Translations under genes and position numbers: made by a program
Part shown: piece after piece, positions 42,345-50,370 of the stretch
Layout of the letters: each line of letters starts with the position of its first letter
Numbering within the stretch: the first letter of the stretch is position 1
DNA from: Paenibacillus turpanensis
GTDB lineage: Bacteria > Bacillota > Bacilli > Paenibacillales > YIM-B00363
Length of the DNA: 64,000 bases
Assembly: GCF_011421635.1 (NCBI RefSeq)
Contig: NZ_WTLI01000003.1
Location: 242,135-306,134 of the forward strand
Reading direction: 5' to 3'
The notes under the pieces: model-generated
The model's database searches: none
Seen by the model: only the letters and a program-made list of their open reading frames with translations
Told to the model about the DNA's origin: nothing

Positions 42345-42860
42345 TTACCGTACAGCGGGTTCGCTTGTATACCAGAATAAGGCGTATTCTGTCATCGTCG
42401 AGGCATGACCCATCTGACGCAGCATCGCTGAAACATTCCCTCTGTGATAGGTTCCATGATTTACGACCTGCTGCACTATCTCGGCCAGGCTGGTTTCTCT
42501 GACAAATGTGTAGGGGTTATCTAACAGGAGCAAGCGCTCCAAGTCCGTCTCCCGGCGGAAGAAGTCTTGATACCGTTTGGATAGATGGTTGAATCGCTCG
42601 GTGAGCTCTTGAAGGCTCAGACGCCCGGCTTCCTCCTCAAGACTGCGGCCGTGAACCAAAGCCTCCGGCATCGGTACGCCTTCCATGATCTCTAACCAAG
42701 TCGAATCAGTTGCATACATATGAGAGATCACGGTAGCGACGGTGGGGAAGATGCTCTTCACCTCTTGGGTATAAACGTCCGCAGGAAGCTCCCTGATCCG
42801 GCCGAGCAGGGTTTGATTTGCCCAAGCATGGTACTCATACATCGTTACGGGACTTGGCAT
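42345..42860 (-). CDS. DinB-family protein
   Basis: The 171-residue protein is a DinB/YfiT-type four-helix bundle. The metal-binding histidines are apparent in VISHMYATD (about residue 47) and NHGTYHRGNVSAMLRQMG (about residues 134-138), and the N-terminus MYEYHAWANQTLLGRI is the family opening. Members include damage-inducible proteins and thiol-dependent transferases such as bacillithiol transferases, which would fit a bacillithiol-making organism; that is inference. It has its own terminator. Confidence 0.88.
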   Translation of the reverse strand: MPSPVTMYEYHAWANQTLLGRIRELPADVYTQEVKSIFPTVATVISHMYATDSTWLEIMEGVPMPEALVHGRSLEEEAGRLSLQELTERFNHLSKRYQDFFRRETDLERLLLLDNPYTFVRETSLAEIVQQVVNHGTYHRGNVSAMLRQMGHASTMTEYALFWYTSEPAVR

Positions 42861-42987
42861 AGGAACATCTCCTTCGAATATCGGATTTACTATTCAAAGT
42901 ATACAGGGCGGCATTGACAGCTGTGTGTCAGCATTCTAATGCAATGACGTAAAAAATTCGAATAAAGTAGGGAGAATTTCCCCATGG

Positions 42988-43014
42988 AAAAAGGCCCTCG
43001 GTATCGAAGGCCTT
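42988..43014 (-). terminator. Rho-independent terminator after mtnB
   Basis: Minus strand AAGGCC-T-TCG pairs with CGA-G-GGCCTT around ATAC (plus 42991-43014), followed by TTTTT. It ends the proline/methionine-salvage gene run. Confidence 0.85.
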
Positions 43015-43027
43015 GAGGTGGTTCGTA

Positions 43028-43723
43028 TTATTTAATGATCGGTTTCTTCGTAGTTGTCGATTTGCTTTTCGGTTTGGCCGCCGTTTTCGGCTTTAGCTGT
43101 TCCATCCGGTACACGTATTCGAATAAAAATTCAAACGCCTCCAAATGACGCTTCGCTTCAAACGCGTTCGCTCCCCAAGCATAAATGCCGTGCTTGCGCA
43201 GTAAAATGCCAGGCACCCGCGGGTCCAGCTTTCCGGGGACAAGCTCGGCGATGCGCGGAATTTCCGCATAGTTCGGTAGAAGAGGAATGTCGATCACCGC
43301 ATCCTCTTCCCAAATGTTAAACGCTTTAATCAGTTCAACACCCTCGACCGGCACTGAGCCGCGCTCCCAAAACAGCTCCGACACAATATTGTTAAATACC
43401 GTATGTACATGGAAAATGGCGCCGCAGCCCGTTTTCTTATAAATTTCGCAATGGATCAGCGTTTCTGCGGAAGGGCGGAGGTGGGTTGCTTCAATCGGCT
43501 GACCATCCTGGTTCACAAGCAAATAATCCTCAGGCGTATTTACCGATTTGTCCTTGCCGCTGGCCGTAATTGCAAAGTTGAATTGCTCTGGAATAAAGTC
43601 GCCGATCCGGATCGACAGGTTTCCGCTCGTGGCGGGGAACCAGCCGCGGCCAGCAAAAATCGTTTTTGCTTCACAAAGCTCGTTGAAGACGCGCTGCTTC
43701 ATTTCAAGCGTGATTGGAATCAT
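43028..43723 (-). CDS. mtnB: Methylthioribulose-1-phosphate dehydratase
   Basis: The 231-residue class II aldolase/adducin-family enzyme dehydrates methylthioribulose 1-phosphate in the methionine-salvage pathway. Visible signatures are GRGWFPATSGNLSIR (about residues 25-39), ITASGKDK, catalytic E87 in PSAETLIH, and the zinc ligands H105/H107 in IFHVHT, with a third His in LRKHGIYAWG. A short Lys/Thr-rich tail (residues about 213-231) is unusual. It overlaps mtnX by 20 bases, so translation is coupled. AAAGGAACG precedes its ATG. Confidence 0.95.
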   Translation of the reverse strand: MIPITLEMKQRVFNELCEAKTIFAGRGWFPATSGNLSIRIGDFIPEQFNFAITASGKDKSVNTPEDYLLVNQDGQPIEATHLRPSAETLIHCEIYKKTGCGAIFHVHTVFNNIVSELFWERGSVPVEGVELIKAFNIWEEDAVIDIPLLPNYAEIPRIAELVPGKLDPRVPGILLRKHGIYAWGANAFEAKRHLEAFEFLFEYVYRMEQLKPKTAAKPKSKSTTTKKPIIK

Positions 43724-44420
43724 GAGAGACTTCGTTCCTTTCTAACCGTTGTTGTAGCCCGCTGATAACGTCGAAGAACGTTTCATAAGCGGTATACTCA
43801 TATCCTAACTCCCGGCAGCGCTCAGCAAGATGAGAACGGGCAAAAATATGGTCGGCCAGCTTCGCCGCTTCAAAATCCGTCAGGCTGTCACCGATCAGGA
43901 ACCGCACATGCTGGTCCGGCGGGAAACGGCGCATGACTCTCGGCTTGCACATGCCGCAATCGCTGCTGCAGTGTTCGTCGCATGTATGCGGCCAAACAAT
44001 TTCAATCGTTTCGCCGGAAAAATCGCTCTCGTTGCAGTAAATATGATCGTGAGGAATCTGAAACGGCTCAAGCAGCGGGTAAAGGAAAAAATCAACGCCG
44101 CCGCTCGTTACGTAGAACGGAATTTCATGCTCGCGGCAGTATGTAAGCAGCTCGGAGAATCCGGCGCGAATTCCGGCCGTATCCTGCACGTAGCGGGCAA
44201 TGTCGTCTTTTAACGTCGAAGGGAGCAAGCGAAATAATTGGCCGACCCCTTCCTGCACGCTGAGCTCCCGGGAAAGGATACGTTTAACAATAGCTTGCCA
44301 CCCCGGCGGGTTAAAATGCTCCATAATCGCAACGATATTATCTTTTAGTGTGATCGTTCCGTCAAAATCGCAAAATATGACCGGCTGCTTGCCCTGCAGC
44401 GTCCAAGCGGAGGCGCTCAT
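43704..44420 (-). CDS. mtnX: 2-Hydroxy-3-keto-5-methylthiopentenyl-1-phosphate phosphatase
   Basis: The 238-residue HAD-superfamily phosphatase acts after MtnW in methionine salvage. The nucleophile motif is FCDFDGTIT (D18, D20), with VTSGGVDFF (motif II) and LIGDSLTDFEAAKLAD (motif IV). The Cys-rich stretch HTCDEHCSSDCGMCKPRVM is typical of MtnX. The ATG at 44420 overlaps the mtnW stop (ATGA); a TTG five codons earlier is possible. It is flanked by mtnW and mtnB, the B. subtilis mtnWXB order. Confidence 0.95.
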   Translation of the reverse strand: MSASAWTLQGKQPVIFCDFDGTITLKDNIVAIMEHFNPPGWQAIVKRILSRELSVQEGVGQLFRLLPSTLKDDIARYVQDTAGIRAGFSELLTYCREHEIPFYVTSGGVDFFLYPLLEPFQIPHDHIYCNESDFSGETIEIVWPHTCDEHCSSDCGMCKPRVMRRFPPDQHVRFLIGDSLTDFEAAKLADHIFARSHLAERCRELGYEYTAYETFFDVISGLQQRLERNEVSHDSNHA

Positions 44421-45715
44421 TCCTTCACGCCCCAAGCATCGATGGCCGCCTGCAGCTCAGGCTGCCTAGCAGCTGCCTCACGCAATGAAATTCCCTGCTG
44501 GGCGGCGTTAATCGCTTGTCGGAAGGCTTTGCCCCCGGCCGCAGTACCCATCGGATGGCCGTGAATGCCGCCCCCCGCGTTCACGATGACCTCGCTGCCG
44601 AAGTCACGCAGAATGAGCGGAACGAGGCCCGGGTGGATGCCGGCGGAAGGGACCGGCATACTTGCTTTTAAGGTGAAGTCTGACGGAAGGTTCGCAGCAG
44701 AGTGGTCCGCAGCAGCTGAGCCTGCCGCCGAGATGTCGGGAGCAGCATAGTCTTCCTTGAGATGGTCCGTCAGCAGTACATGCTTAATCGCTAAGTTTTC
44801 CTCCCGCGGCATGACAACGGAGCCGTACGGGGAAGGGAAGAGCACGAGGTCAGCGCCTGCCAGTCTCAGCAGCTTGCCAAGCAGAACCGGAGCAGCGATT
44901 CCGTAGGTTGGCGACGGGTACATTGCTCCGGCCATGGCCGGATGCGCCATAATCGGCACCGAGATGTCCGGATCGGCCGCAAGCTCCGATAAGGCGTCGT
45001 ATCCGTAAGCGAGCACATTAAACAGAAACGCGTTCGCCCCGGCGTCGATGGCCCTCAAAGCCTGCTCGCGCAGCTTTGACGTCTTGCCGGTCAAATTCAC
45101 CGCGTACAGCAGCTTCTGACCTGTGATCCGTTCCGCTTCACGCGCTGCCTGCATGCATGCCTCAACACGACGTTCAATTGGAGTCAGCGGATTTTCGAAT
45201 AAGATTTCATCATCCTTGATCAGATCGACGCCGCCGAGTGCCTGTCCGGAAAACTGCTCGCGCAAGCCATCCATATCGTAGCCGATTACCGATTTAAAAA
45301 TGCTCATTAACAGCGGCCGGTCGTGTACGCCGAGCAAGTCCCGGACGCCGGCTGCACCGAACTTCGGTCCGGGCATGGCCTGCAGGAACGAATCGGAGAA
45401 GCGGAGGTCGATCAGCTTAATTTTACCGTCCATAGAAAGCTTCCCGAACACAGTTACGAGCAGGGCCGGGATATCCCTGCTGAAATTCACATCGGGATAG
45501 GCGATTTCAATATCCGCGTAACGGCCCAGCTCCGGGGAAACACCTTCCTTCACGGAGAGCACTTTGCCGAGATGCTTTTCCATCTCGGCTTTTTTCGCTT
45601 CCGGAAGCTCGGTCCAGCTGCCTACAGTCAAGCCGACAGCGATGCCGGTTGCTTTTTTGTGAAAGTCCGCTTTGTCATCGAATAGGCGGTATGTTGCAAC
45701 ACAATAGTTACTCAT
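44417..45715 (-). CDS. mtnW: 2,3-Diketo-5-methylthiopentyl-1-phosphate enolase (RuBisCO-like)
   Basis: The 432-residue protein is a type IV RuBisCO-like enolase of methionine salvage. The carbamylated-lysine motif is GGVDLIKDDE (K167, D168, E170 around residues 161-170), with GPKFGAAG, PIMAHPAMAGAM and VPSAGIHPG as further conserved segments. It lacks RuBisCO carboxylase activity by family. An Ala/Ser-rich segment at about 322-348 interrupts the usual sequence. It lies 89 bases after proI with AGGAGG at its start, with no promoter or SAM riboswitch visible between them. Confidence 0.95.
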   Translation of the reverse strand: MSNYCVATYRLFDDKADFHKKATGIAVGLTVGSWTELPEAKKAEMEKHLGKVLSVKEGVSPELGRYADIEIAYPDVNFSRDIPALLVTVFGKLSMDGKIKLIDLRFSDSFLQAMPGPKFGAAGVRDLLGVHDRPLLMSIFKSVIGYDMDGLREQFSGQALGGVDLIKDDEILFENPLTPIERRVEACMQAAREAERITGQKLLYAVNLTGKTSKLREQALRAIDAGANAFLFNVLAYGYDALSELAADPDISVPIMAHPAMAGAMYPSPTYGIAAPVLLGKLLRLAGADLVLFPSPYGSVVMPREENLAIKHVLLTDHLKEDYAAPDISAAGSAAADHSAANLPSDFTLKASMPVPSAGIHPGLVPLILRDFGSEVIVNAGGGIHGHPMGTAAGGKAFRQAINAAQQGISLREAAARQPELQAAIDAWGVKE

Positions 45716-45804
45716 TATAATTACAGCCTCCTGTTACTGGTGCTAGGTCGCCAACACAGCAGCGGCCGAGCCGTCGATTGACGTTAACCCGAAAAACCTC
45801 GAGC

Positions 45805-46689
45805 TTACTGCTCCTGCATGCGGCGAGCCGCGGCATCGGCAATTTCGCCGCCCATTTCGCGGGCGCGATCCGATGCGCGCATAACGGCGGAAACCATGCC
45901 GGGCAGGAAGTTATGCTGCGCCAAAACCTCAAGCGCAGCGTAGGTGGTGCCGTTCGGCGACGTTACACCTTTGCGCAGGGCCGCCGGGTCCTCGCCGGTG
46001 GTTTTCACCATTTCGGCGGCGCCGAGCACCGTCTGAACGACAAGCTGCTTCGACTGCTCCTCAGTTAATCCGCCGGAAATGCCGGCAGCGACCATTGCTT
46101 CTATTAAGTAGTATACATAAGCAGGGCCGCTTCCGGAAACGCCGGTTACCGTATTGATGAGATGCTCCTCTACAGGGCATACGATACTCATCGATTCAAA
46201 GATTTCGATAGCGATTTCCCGCTGCCATTCCGACACAGAAGCGGAGAAACAAATCCCCGTTGCGCCAAGCCCGATCGTGCTGGACGTGTTGGGCATCGTC
46301 CGGACGACCGCTTGCTCGCGTCCAAGGAGCTGCTGCATCGTTTCGATGGATAATCCGGCTACGACCGATACAATCAGCTGCTCCGGACGAAGGAGAGGAC
46401 GCAGTCCGTCCATGGCGGATACGACATCCTTCGGCTTCATGCATAAGAATACGATATCCGCGGAAGCGATTAGCGATTCGCTCGTGGTACTGCCGTCCTC
46501 TTGAGGAACGCGTACGCCGTAACGCATACGCAAATCGTGCAGCCTTTCCGCATTGGAGCGATTGGTCATGGAAATATAGCCGGGCAGCGATTTTTTCTTT
46601 TCGATCAACCCGCGGACAAGCGCCTCCGCCATTGAGCCGGCGCCTACAAAGCAAAGCTGCAAATCCTGCAGCGAAGTCATGGAATTCAT
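45805..46689 (-). CDS. proI: Pyrroline-5-carboxylate reductase
   Basis: The 294-residue enzyme reduces pyrroline-5-carboxylate to proline, the last step of the pathway. It has the Rossmann motif FVGAGSMAEALVRGL (about residues 14-28), MPNTSSTIGLGATG and the C-terminal signature GSGPAYVYYLIEAM, ending in LRKGVTSPNGTTYAALE. It follows proA by 25 bases, completing a proB-proA-proI set. In B. subtilis proI is a separate T-box gene; here all three appear to share one T-box leader. Confidence 0.95.
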   Translation of the reverse strand: MNSMTSLQDLQLCFVGAGSMAEALVRGLIEKKKSLPGYISMTNRSNAERLHDLRMRYGVRVPQEDGSTTSESLIASADIVFLCMKPKDVVSAMDGLRPLLRPEQLIVSVVAGLSIETMQQLLGREQAVVRTMPNTSSTIGLGATGICFSASVSEWQREIAIEIFESMSIVCPVEEHLINTVTGVSGSGPAYVYYLIEAMVAAGISGGLTEEQSKQLVVQTVLGAAEMVKTTGEDPAALRKGVTSPNGTTYAALEVLAQHNFLPGMVSAVMRASDRAREMGGEIADAAARRMQEQ

Positions 46690-46714
46690 TCGGTTTCCCC
46701 TCCCAAGGTTTATT

Positions 46715-47962
46715 TTATTCTCGAATTTGTCCTTCGCCGGTAATCTTATACTTGGTCGAGGTTAATGCAGGCAGGCCCATCGGACCGCGGGCATGCAGCT
46801 TCTGGGTGCTGATGCCGATTTCCGCTCCGTAGCCGAATTCAAAGCCGTCCGTAAAACGTGTGGAGGCGTTGTGATAGACGGCAGCAGCGTCCACTTCGTT
46901 GAGGAACCGCTGTGCATTGCCTTCGCTGCGGGTCACGATGCATTCCGAGTGCATTGTACCGAATTGGCGAATATGCTCAAGCGCTTCATCAAGACCGTTC
47001 ACAATTTTGATATTTAAAATGTAATCGTTATACTCGGTGGCGTAATCGGCGTCCCCGGCTTGGTTCGCCCAAGGCACGATCGCTTTCGTACGGCTGCAGC
47101 CGCGAAGCTCGACATTACGCTCGCGGAAGGCTTCGGCCAACGCGGCTAGATGCTGGGCGGCGTACGCTTCATGCACGAGCAGCGTCTCCATGGAATTGCA
47201 GACCGACGGCCGCTGCACTTTGGCGTTCAACGCAATGCGTGTCGCCATCTCAGCCTCCGCATCCGCATCGATGAACGTGTGGCAGATGCCGGCGCCGGTT
47301 TCGATGACTGGAACGGTGGCGTTTTGCACGACGTTCTGGATGAGCGAAGCGCCGCCGCGCGGGATGACCACGTCGAGGAGGCCGTTCAGCTTGAGCATCT
47401 CGTCGACGGTTGCCCGGCTTGGATCATTGACGATTTGCACGGCATCGGCTGGCAGTGCGGTGCCTGCAAGCGTTTCGTGAATGACTTCGACGATGCGCGC
47501 ATTCGAGGACAGCGCCGCCGAACCGCCGCGCAGCAGCACGGCGTTGCCGGTTTTCAGGCTGAGCCCTGCGGCGTCTACGGTAACGTTTGGCCGCGCTTCG
47601 TAAATGATGCCGATGAGGCCAATCGGTACGCGCTGCTTCACGATAGTGAGCCCGTTCGGGCGCTCGAGACGCTCCAGCTGTTCGCCGACCGGATCGGGAA
47701 GCGCTGCGATTTGTCGCAGCCCCTCGGCGATCCCCTCAATGCGCGCTTCGTTAAGCGCAAGCCGGTCGAGCAGGGAAGGGGAGGTGCCGTTGTCGCGGCC
47801 CCGCGCCAGATCCTCTTCATTGGCGGCAATAATGGATGCCGCCTCGCGTACAAGGGCGTCGGCGATCTTCAGCAGCGCCTCATTTTTTTGTTCGGTTGTG
47901 CAGATGGCCATTTGCCGCGAAGCGGCCTTGGCAATGCCAGCTTTTTGCTTTACTTCACTCAT
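46715..47962 (-). CDS. proA: Gamma-glutamyl phosphate reductase
   Basis: The 415-residue enzyme (from the ATG at 47962) reduces gamma-glutamyl phosphate to glutamate semialdehyde. It has the aldehyde-dehydrogenase-like fold with YEARPNVTVDAAGLSLKTGNAVLLRGG (about residues 120-147) and VIPRGGASLI. The catalytic cysteine is in TGAGICHTFID and the C-terminal signature is VYHNASTRFTDGFEFGYGAEIGISTQKLHARGP. AGGAG precedes the ATG; a GTG at 47971 is too close to it. It lies 69 bases downstream of proB. Confidence 0.96.
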   Translation of the reverse strand: MSEVKQKAGIAKAASRQMAICTTEQKNEALLKIADALVREAASIIAANEEDLARGRDNGTSPSLLDRLALNEARIEGIAEGLRQIAALPDPVGEQLERLERPNGLTIVKQRVPIGLIGIIYEARPNVTVDAAGLSLKTGNAVLLRGGSAALSSNARIVEVIHETLAGTALPADAVQIVNDPSRATVDEMLKLNGLLDVVIPRGGASLIQNVVQNATVPVIETGAGICHTFIDADAEAEMATRIALNAKVQRPSVCNSMETLLVHEAYAAQHLAALAEAFRERNVELRGCSRTKAIVPWANQAGDADYATEYNDYILNIKIVNGLDEALEHIRQFGTMHSECIVTRSEGNAQRFLNEVDAAAVYHNASTRFTDGFEFGYGAEIGISTQKLHARGPMGLPALTSTKYKITGEGQIRE

Positions 47963-48031
47963 GGTTATCACTCCTAAAGAAAAATAGGTCTATGGTTTCG
48001 ATGAAGTTTTCACATATTCCATCCATACATG

Positions 48032-49132
48032 TTACAGAGCAAACCACTCATCGCGGTGGATGACTTCGATCCGTGCGATCTCAATGCGCTGCAGCACTTC
48101 CTCCGAAGTGAGTCCCGCTGCGGCCCGAACCTGCCAGGAGGCGTAGTTTACGACACCTCGGCCGACAAGACGGCCGGAGTCGGTGACTACTTCCACGACA
48201 TCGCCGGGGTGAAAATCCCCCGCGACGCCGGTAATCCCGGCCGGCAGAAGGCTTTTGCCGCCCTCGACAAGGGCGCGCTCCGCTCCCGCATCTACCGATA
48301 TTCGGCCCTGCGGAAGCGAATGAAAGCCGACCCACTGCTTCTTCATCGGCAGCGAGGCGAGGGCCGTCTCGAAATAGGTGCCCTTGCCGGAGGACTCGGC
48401 CGCCTGCACCAGGTCGCCGGGCTCGCTGGCCCGCCCGACGAACACGCGGATGCCGCCGCGCATAGCAATGCGCGCCGCCTCAATCTTCGAGCGCATGCCG
48501 CCGGTGCCGACATTGCTGCCCGAACCGCCGGCAATGGCCAGCAGCTCGTCACCGATCGTATCGACACGGTCGATACGCTTGGCGGCGCTGTCTTTGCGCG
48601 GATCGGCCGTGTACAGGCCGTCCGTATCCGTAATAATAACGAGCTGCTGTGCGCGTACAAGATTGCCGACGAGGGCGGACAGCGTATCGTTATCCCCGAA
48701 TTTCAGCTCGTCGACGGAGACCGTATCGTTCTCGTTAATAATCGGTATGACTCCCCGTTTGAGCAGCTCGTCAATGGTCATCATCGCATTGTTGATCCGC
48801 TTCCGGTTGGAGAAATCAGAGCGGGTCAGCAGCAGCTGCGCCGCCGCGTACCCTCTTTCGGCGAAGGCCGCTTGGTACGCCTGCATCAGCAGCGCTTGAC
48901 CGACTGCGGCGGCCGCTTGCTTTTCGTGAAGCAGCTTGGGCCGCTGCTCGTAACCGATCCGCGTGTAGCCTGCGGCGACAGCCCCGGAGGTAACCAGCAG
49001 CACCTGCCAGCCCTTCTCCCGCAAGGCAACCAGCTCCCCGGCAAAATAATCGATCCGGTCGCGGTTCAGCCCGCCTTCCGGAATCGTTAACGAGCTGCTG
49101 CCGATTTTTACGACAATGCGCTGCTCCTTCAT
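48032..49132 (-). CDS. proB: Glutamate 5-kinase
   Basis: The 366-residue enzyme phosphorylates glutamate at the start of proline synthesis and is the usual feedback-inhibited step. The amino-acid-kinase domain has VVKIGSSSLT (residues 7-16), LLVTSGAVAAGY, PIINENDTVSV, FGDNDTLSA and TDTDGLYTADPR, and a C-terminal PUA domain (about 275-366) follows. GGGGGGAAG lies ahead of the ATG. Its transcript starts behind a proline T-box at 49300-49555. A small hairpin (GAGACC-GAAAC-GGTCTC, about 49178-49194) lies in the leader near the ribosome site. Confidence 0.96.
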   Translation of the reverse strand: MKEQRIVVKIGSSSLTIPEGGLNRDRIDYFAGELVALREKGWQVLLVTSGAVAAGYTRIGYEQRPKLLHEKQAAAAVGQALLMQAYQAAFAERGYAAAQLLLTRSDFSNRKRINNAMMTIDELLKRGVIPIINENDTVSVDELKFGDNDTLSALVGNLVRAQQLVIITDTDGLYTADPRKDSAAKRIDRVDTIGDELLAIAGGSGSNVGTGGMRSKIEAARIAMRGGIRVFVGRASEPGDLVQAAESSGKGTYFETALASLPMKKQWVGFHSLPQGRISVDAGAERALVEGGKSLLPAGITGVAGDFHPGDVVEVVTDSGRLVGRGVVNYASWQVRAAAGLTSEEVLQRIEIARIEVIHRDEWFAL

Positions 49133-49299
49133 TGTTGCTTCCCCCCATGATCGTCTAGCCCGAATAATAATATGTAGGAGACCGTTTCGGTCTCAAAGAT
49201 AGTGTGACTCCAGCATTCAGCAGTACAGGATCAACGTTCGTTGGACTGCCCCTATAGCCGAGATTTGCACTGGGGGCCGCTTGCCGCCCTAGCTTGTGG

Positions 49300-49555
49300 A
49301 AATAAAAAAAGCTTTCGTCCTTATTCCAAGGACGAAAGCTTTGGCTTCCGCGGTACCACCTTTGTTGGCAAACGGATCCCGTTCGCCCGACTTACTGTCC
49401 CTGGTAACAGCAGGGTCCGTCCGGCTCGTCGCCGGCAGCTCAAGGGTGGGATTGGGAGAGCGTCACGGTAAATTTTCGCAGCGGAACAAATTTACTCTCT
49501 GAACGTGCCAGGCCTCTCTTACTGGTCCTATCATCGCGTTTATGGTATTGCGTTT
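49300..49555 (-). ncRNA. T-box riboswitch (proline) controlling proB-proA-proI
   Basis: On the minus strand the T-box sequence GGTGGTACCGCGG is at plus 49348-49360, ahead of a 15-bp terminator stem (plus 49308-49322 with 49328-49342) followed by TTTTTTT. Stem I carries AGTA and AGAGAGT elements. A CCCAA loop opposite the AGTA places a CCC proline codon as the likely specifier (plus 49454-49456). Uncharged proline tRNA should stabilise the antiterminator, so proline starvation turns the operon on. Plus-strand reading frames here are shadows. Confidence 0.92.
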
Positions 49556-49560
49556 CCACT

Positions 49561-49589
49561 AGGATAGCATGGCACGAAAAGGATGTAAA
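49561..49589 (-). promoter_or_regulatory. Promoter of the T-box/pro operon
   Basis: On the minus strand TTTACA (plus 49584-49589), a 17-base spacer and TATCCT (plus 49561-49566) with a TG one base ahead. Transcription would begin near 49555, at the start of the T-box leader. Confidence 0.7.
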
Positions 49590-49593
49590 GGGA

Positions 49594-50355
49594 TTATCCC
49601 TGCGGAAATTTGCATTCCGCGCGCCCTTCGTTCACGTAGCTGCGGATCGCTTCCGGTACCTCCAGCAGCTCATTTAACGTCAAATACGCGCCCTTCGGAT
49701 CCGAGTCCAGCTCCACATTATCATAATGCCACGGATTCAGCGCAGGCAGGAAGATTGCGTTGATGCCCGCATGAAGGGCAGGGCGGATATCGGAACGCAG
49801 CGAATTTCCGATCATCCACGTCGTGGCCCGGTTAAACTGCTCACGCTGGAGGAGCGATTCGAGAAACGGCAGTCCTTTGTGCTGTGCAACAAATACACGG
49901 CTGCCAAAATACGATTCCAGACCGACGACCTTCAGCTTCGTGCGCTGGATCACCTCGTCACCGCCTGTATATACACAGAGCGTGTGACCCTCCGCCTGCA
50001 GCTTTTCGAGGGTTTCCACCATATTCGGGTACGGCTCAAAATCAACCTTGTACACCGATTCGCCGATATCGTACAAGGTCTGCTTTTCTTCCTCGGATGC
50101 TGTACGTCCTGTATAGCTGCTGAAATAGTCGTAGGTTTCAACAAATGATTTCGGGAAACGATCGGCTTTAAAGCCATGAATGGCAATGCCGGCCGTGTCG
50201 ATTTCCGCCTGCTTTTCAACAAACGTCTGGGTGGAAATGCCGTAAGAGCCGAAATATACTTTCATCTGCTCCGCAAACTGCTCAATAACCATATCAAAAT
50301 ATTTATTGCAGTGGATGAGCGTGTCGTCCAGATCGAACAGTAACGTTTGGTTCAT
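49594..50355 (-). CDS. HAD-superfamily hydrolase
   Basis: The 253-residue protein has HAD motif I FDLDDTLIH (D8, D10), motif II YTGGDEV, the conserved lysine region, and motif IV MIGNSLRSDIRPALHAG. The cap lies between motifs I and II (about 20-95), as in subfamily IA phosphatases. Its substrate cannot be told. It starts 15 bases after the MtnE-like aminotransferase gene (AAAGGAGAGAG precedes it), so the two are cotranscribed and it may act in the same salvage setting. Confidence 0.88.
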   Translation of the reverse strand: MNQTLLFDLDDTLIHCNKYFDMVIEQFAEQMKVYFGSYGISTQTFVEKQAEIDTAGIAIHGFKADRFPKSFVETYDYFSSYTGRTASEEEKQTLYDIGESVYKVDFEPYPNMVETLEKLQAEGHTLCVYTGGDEVIQRTKLKVVGLESYFGSRVFVAQHKGLPFLESLLQREQFNRATTWMIGNSLRSDIRPALHAGINAIFLPALNPWHYDNVELDSDPKGAYLTLNELLEVPEAIRSYVNEGRAECKFPQG

Positions 50356-50370
50356 ACGATCTCTCTCCTT

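Noticed and set aside
48029..49090. Long plus-strand frame (353 codons) opposite proB
   Set aside because: It lies entirely antisense to the well-supported proB gene and its product has no recognisable motif; GC-rich codons create such shadows.
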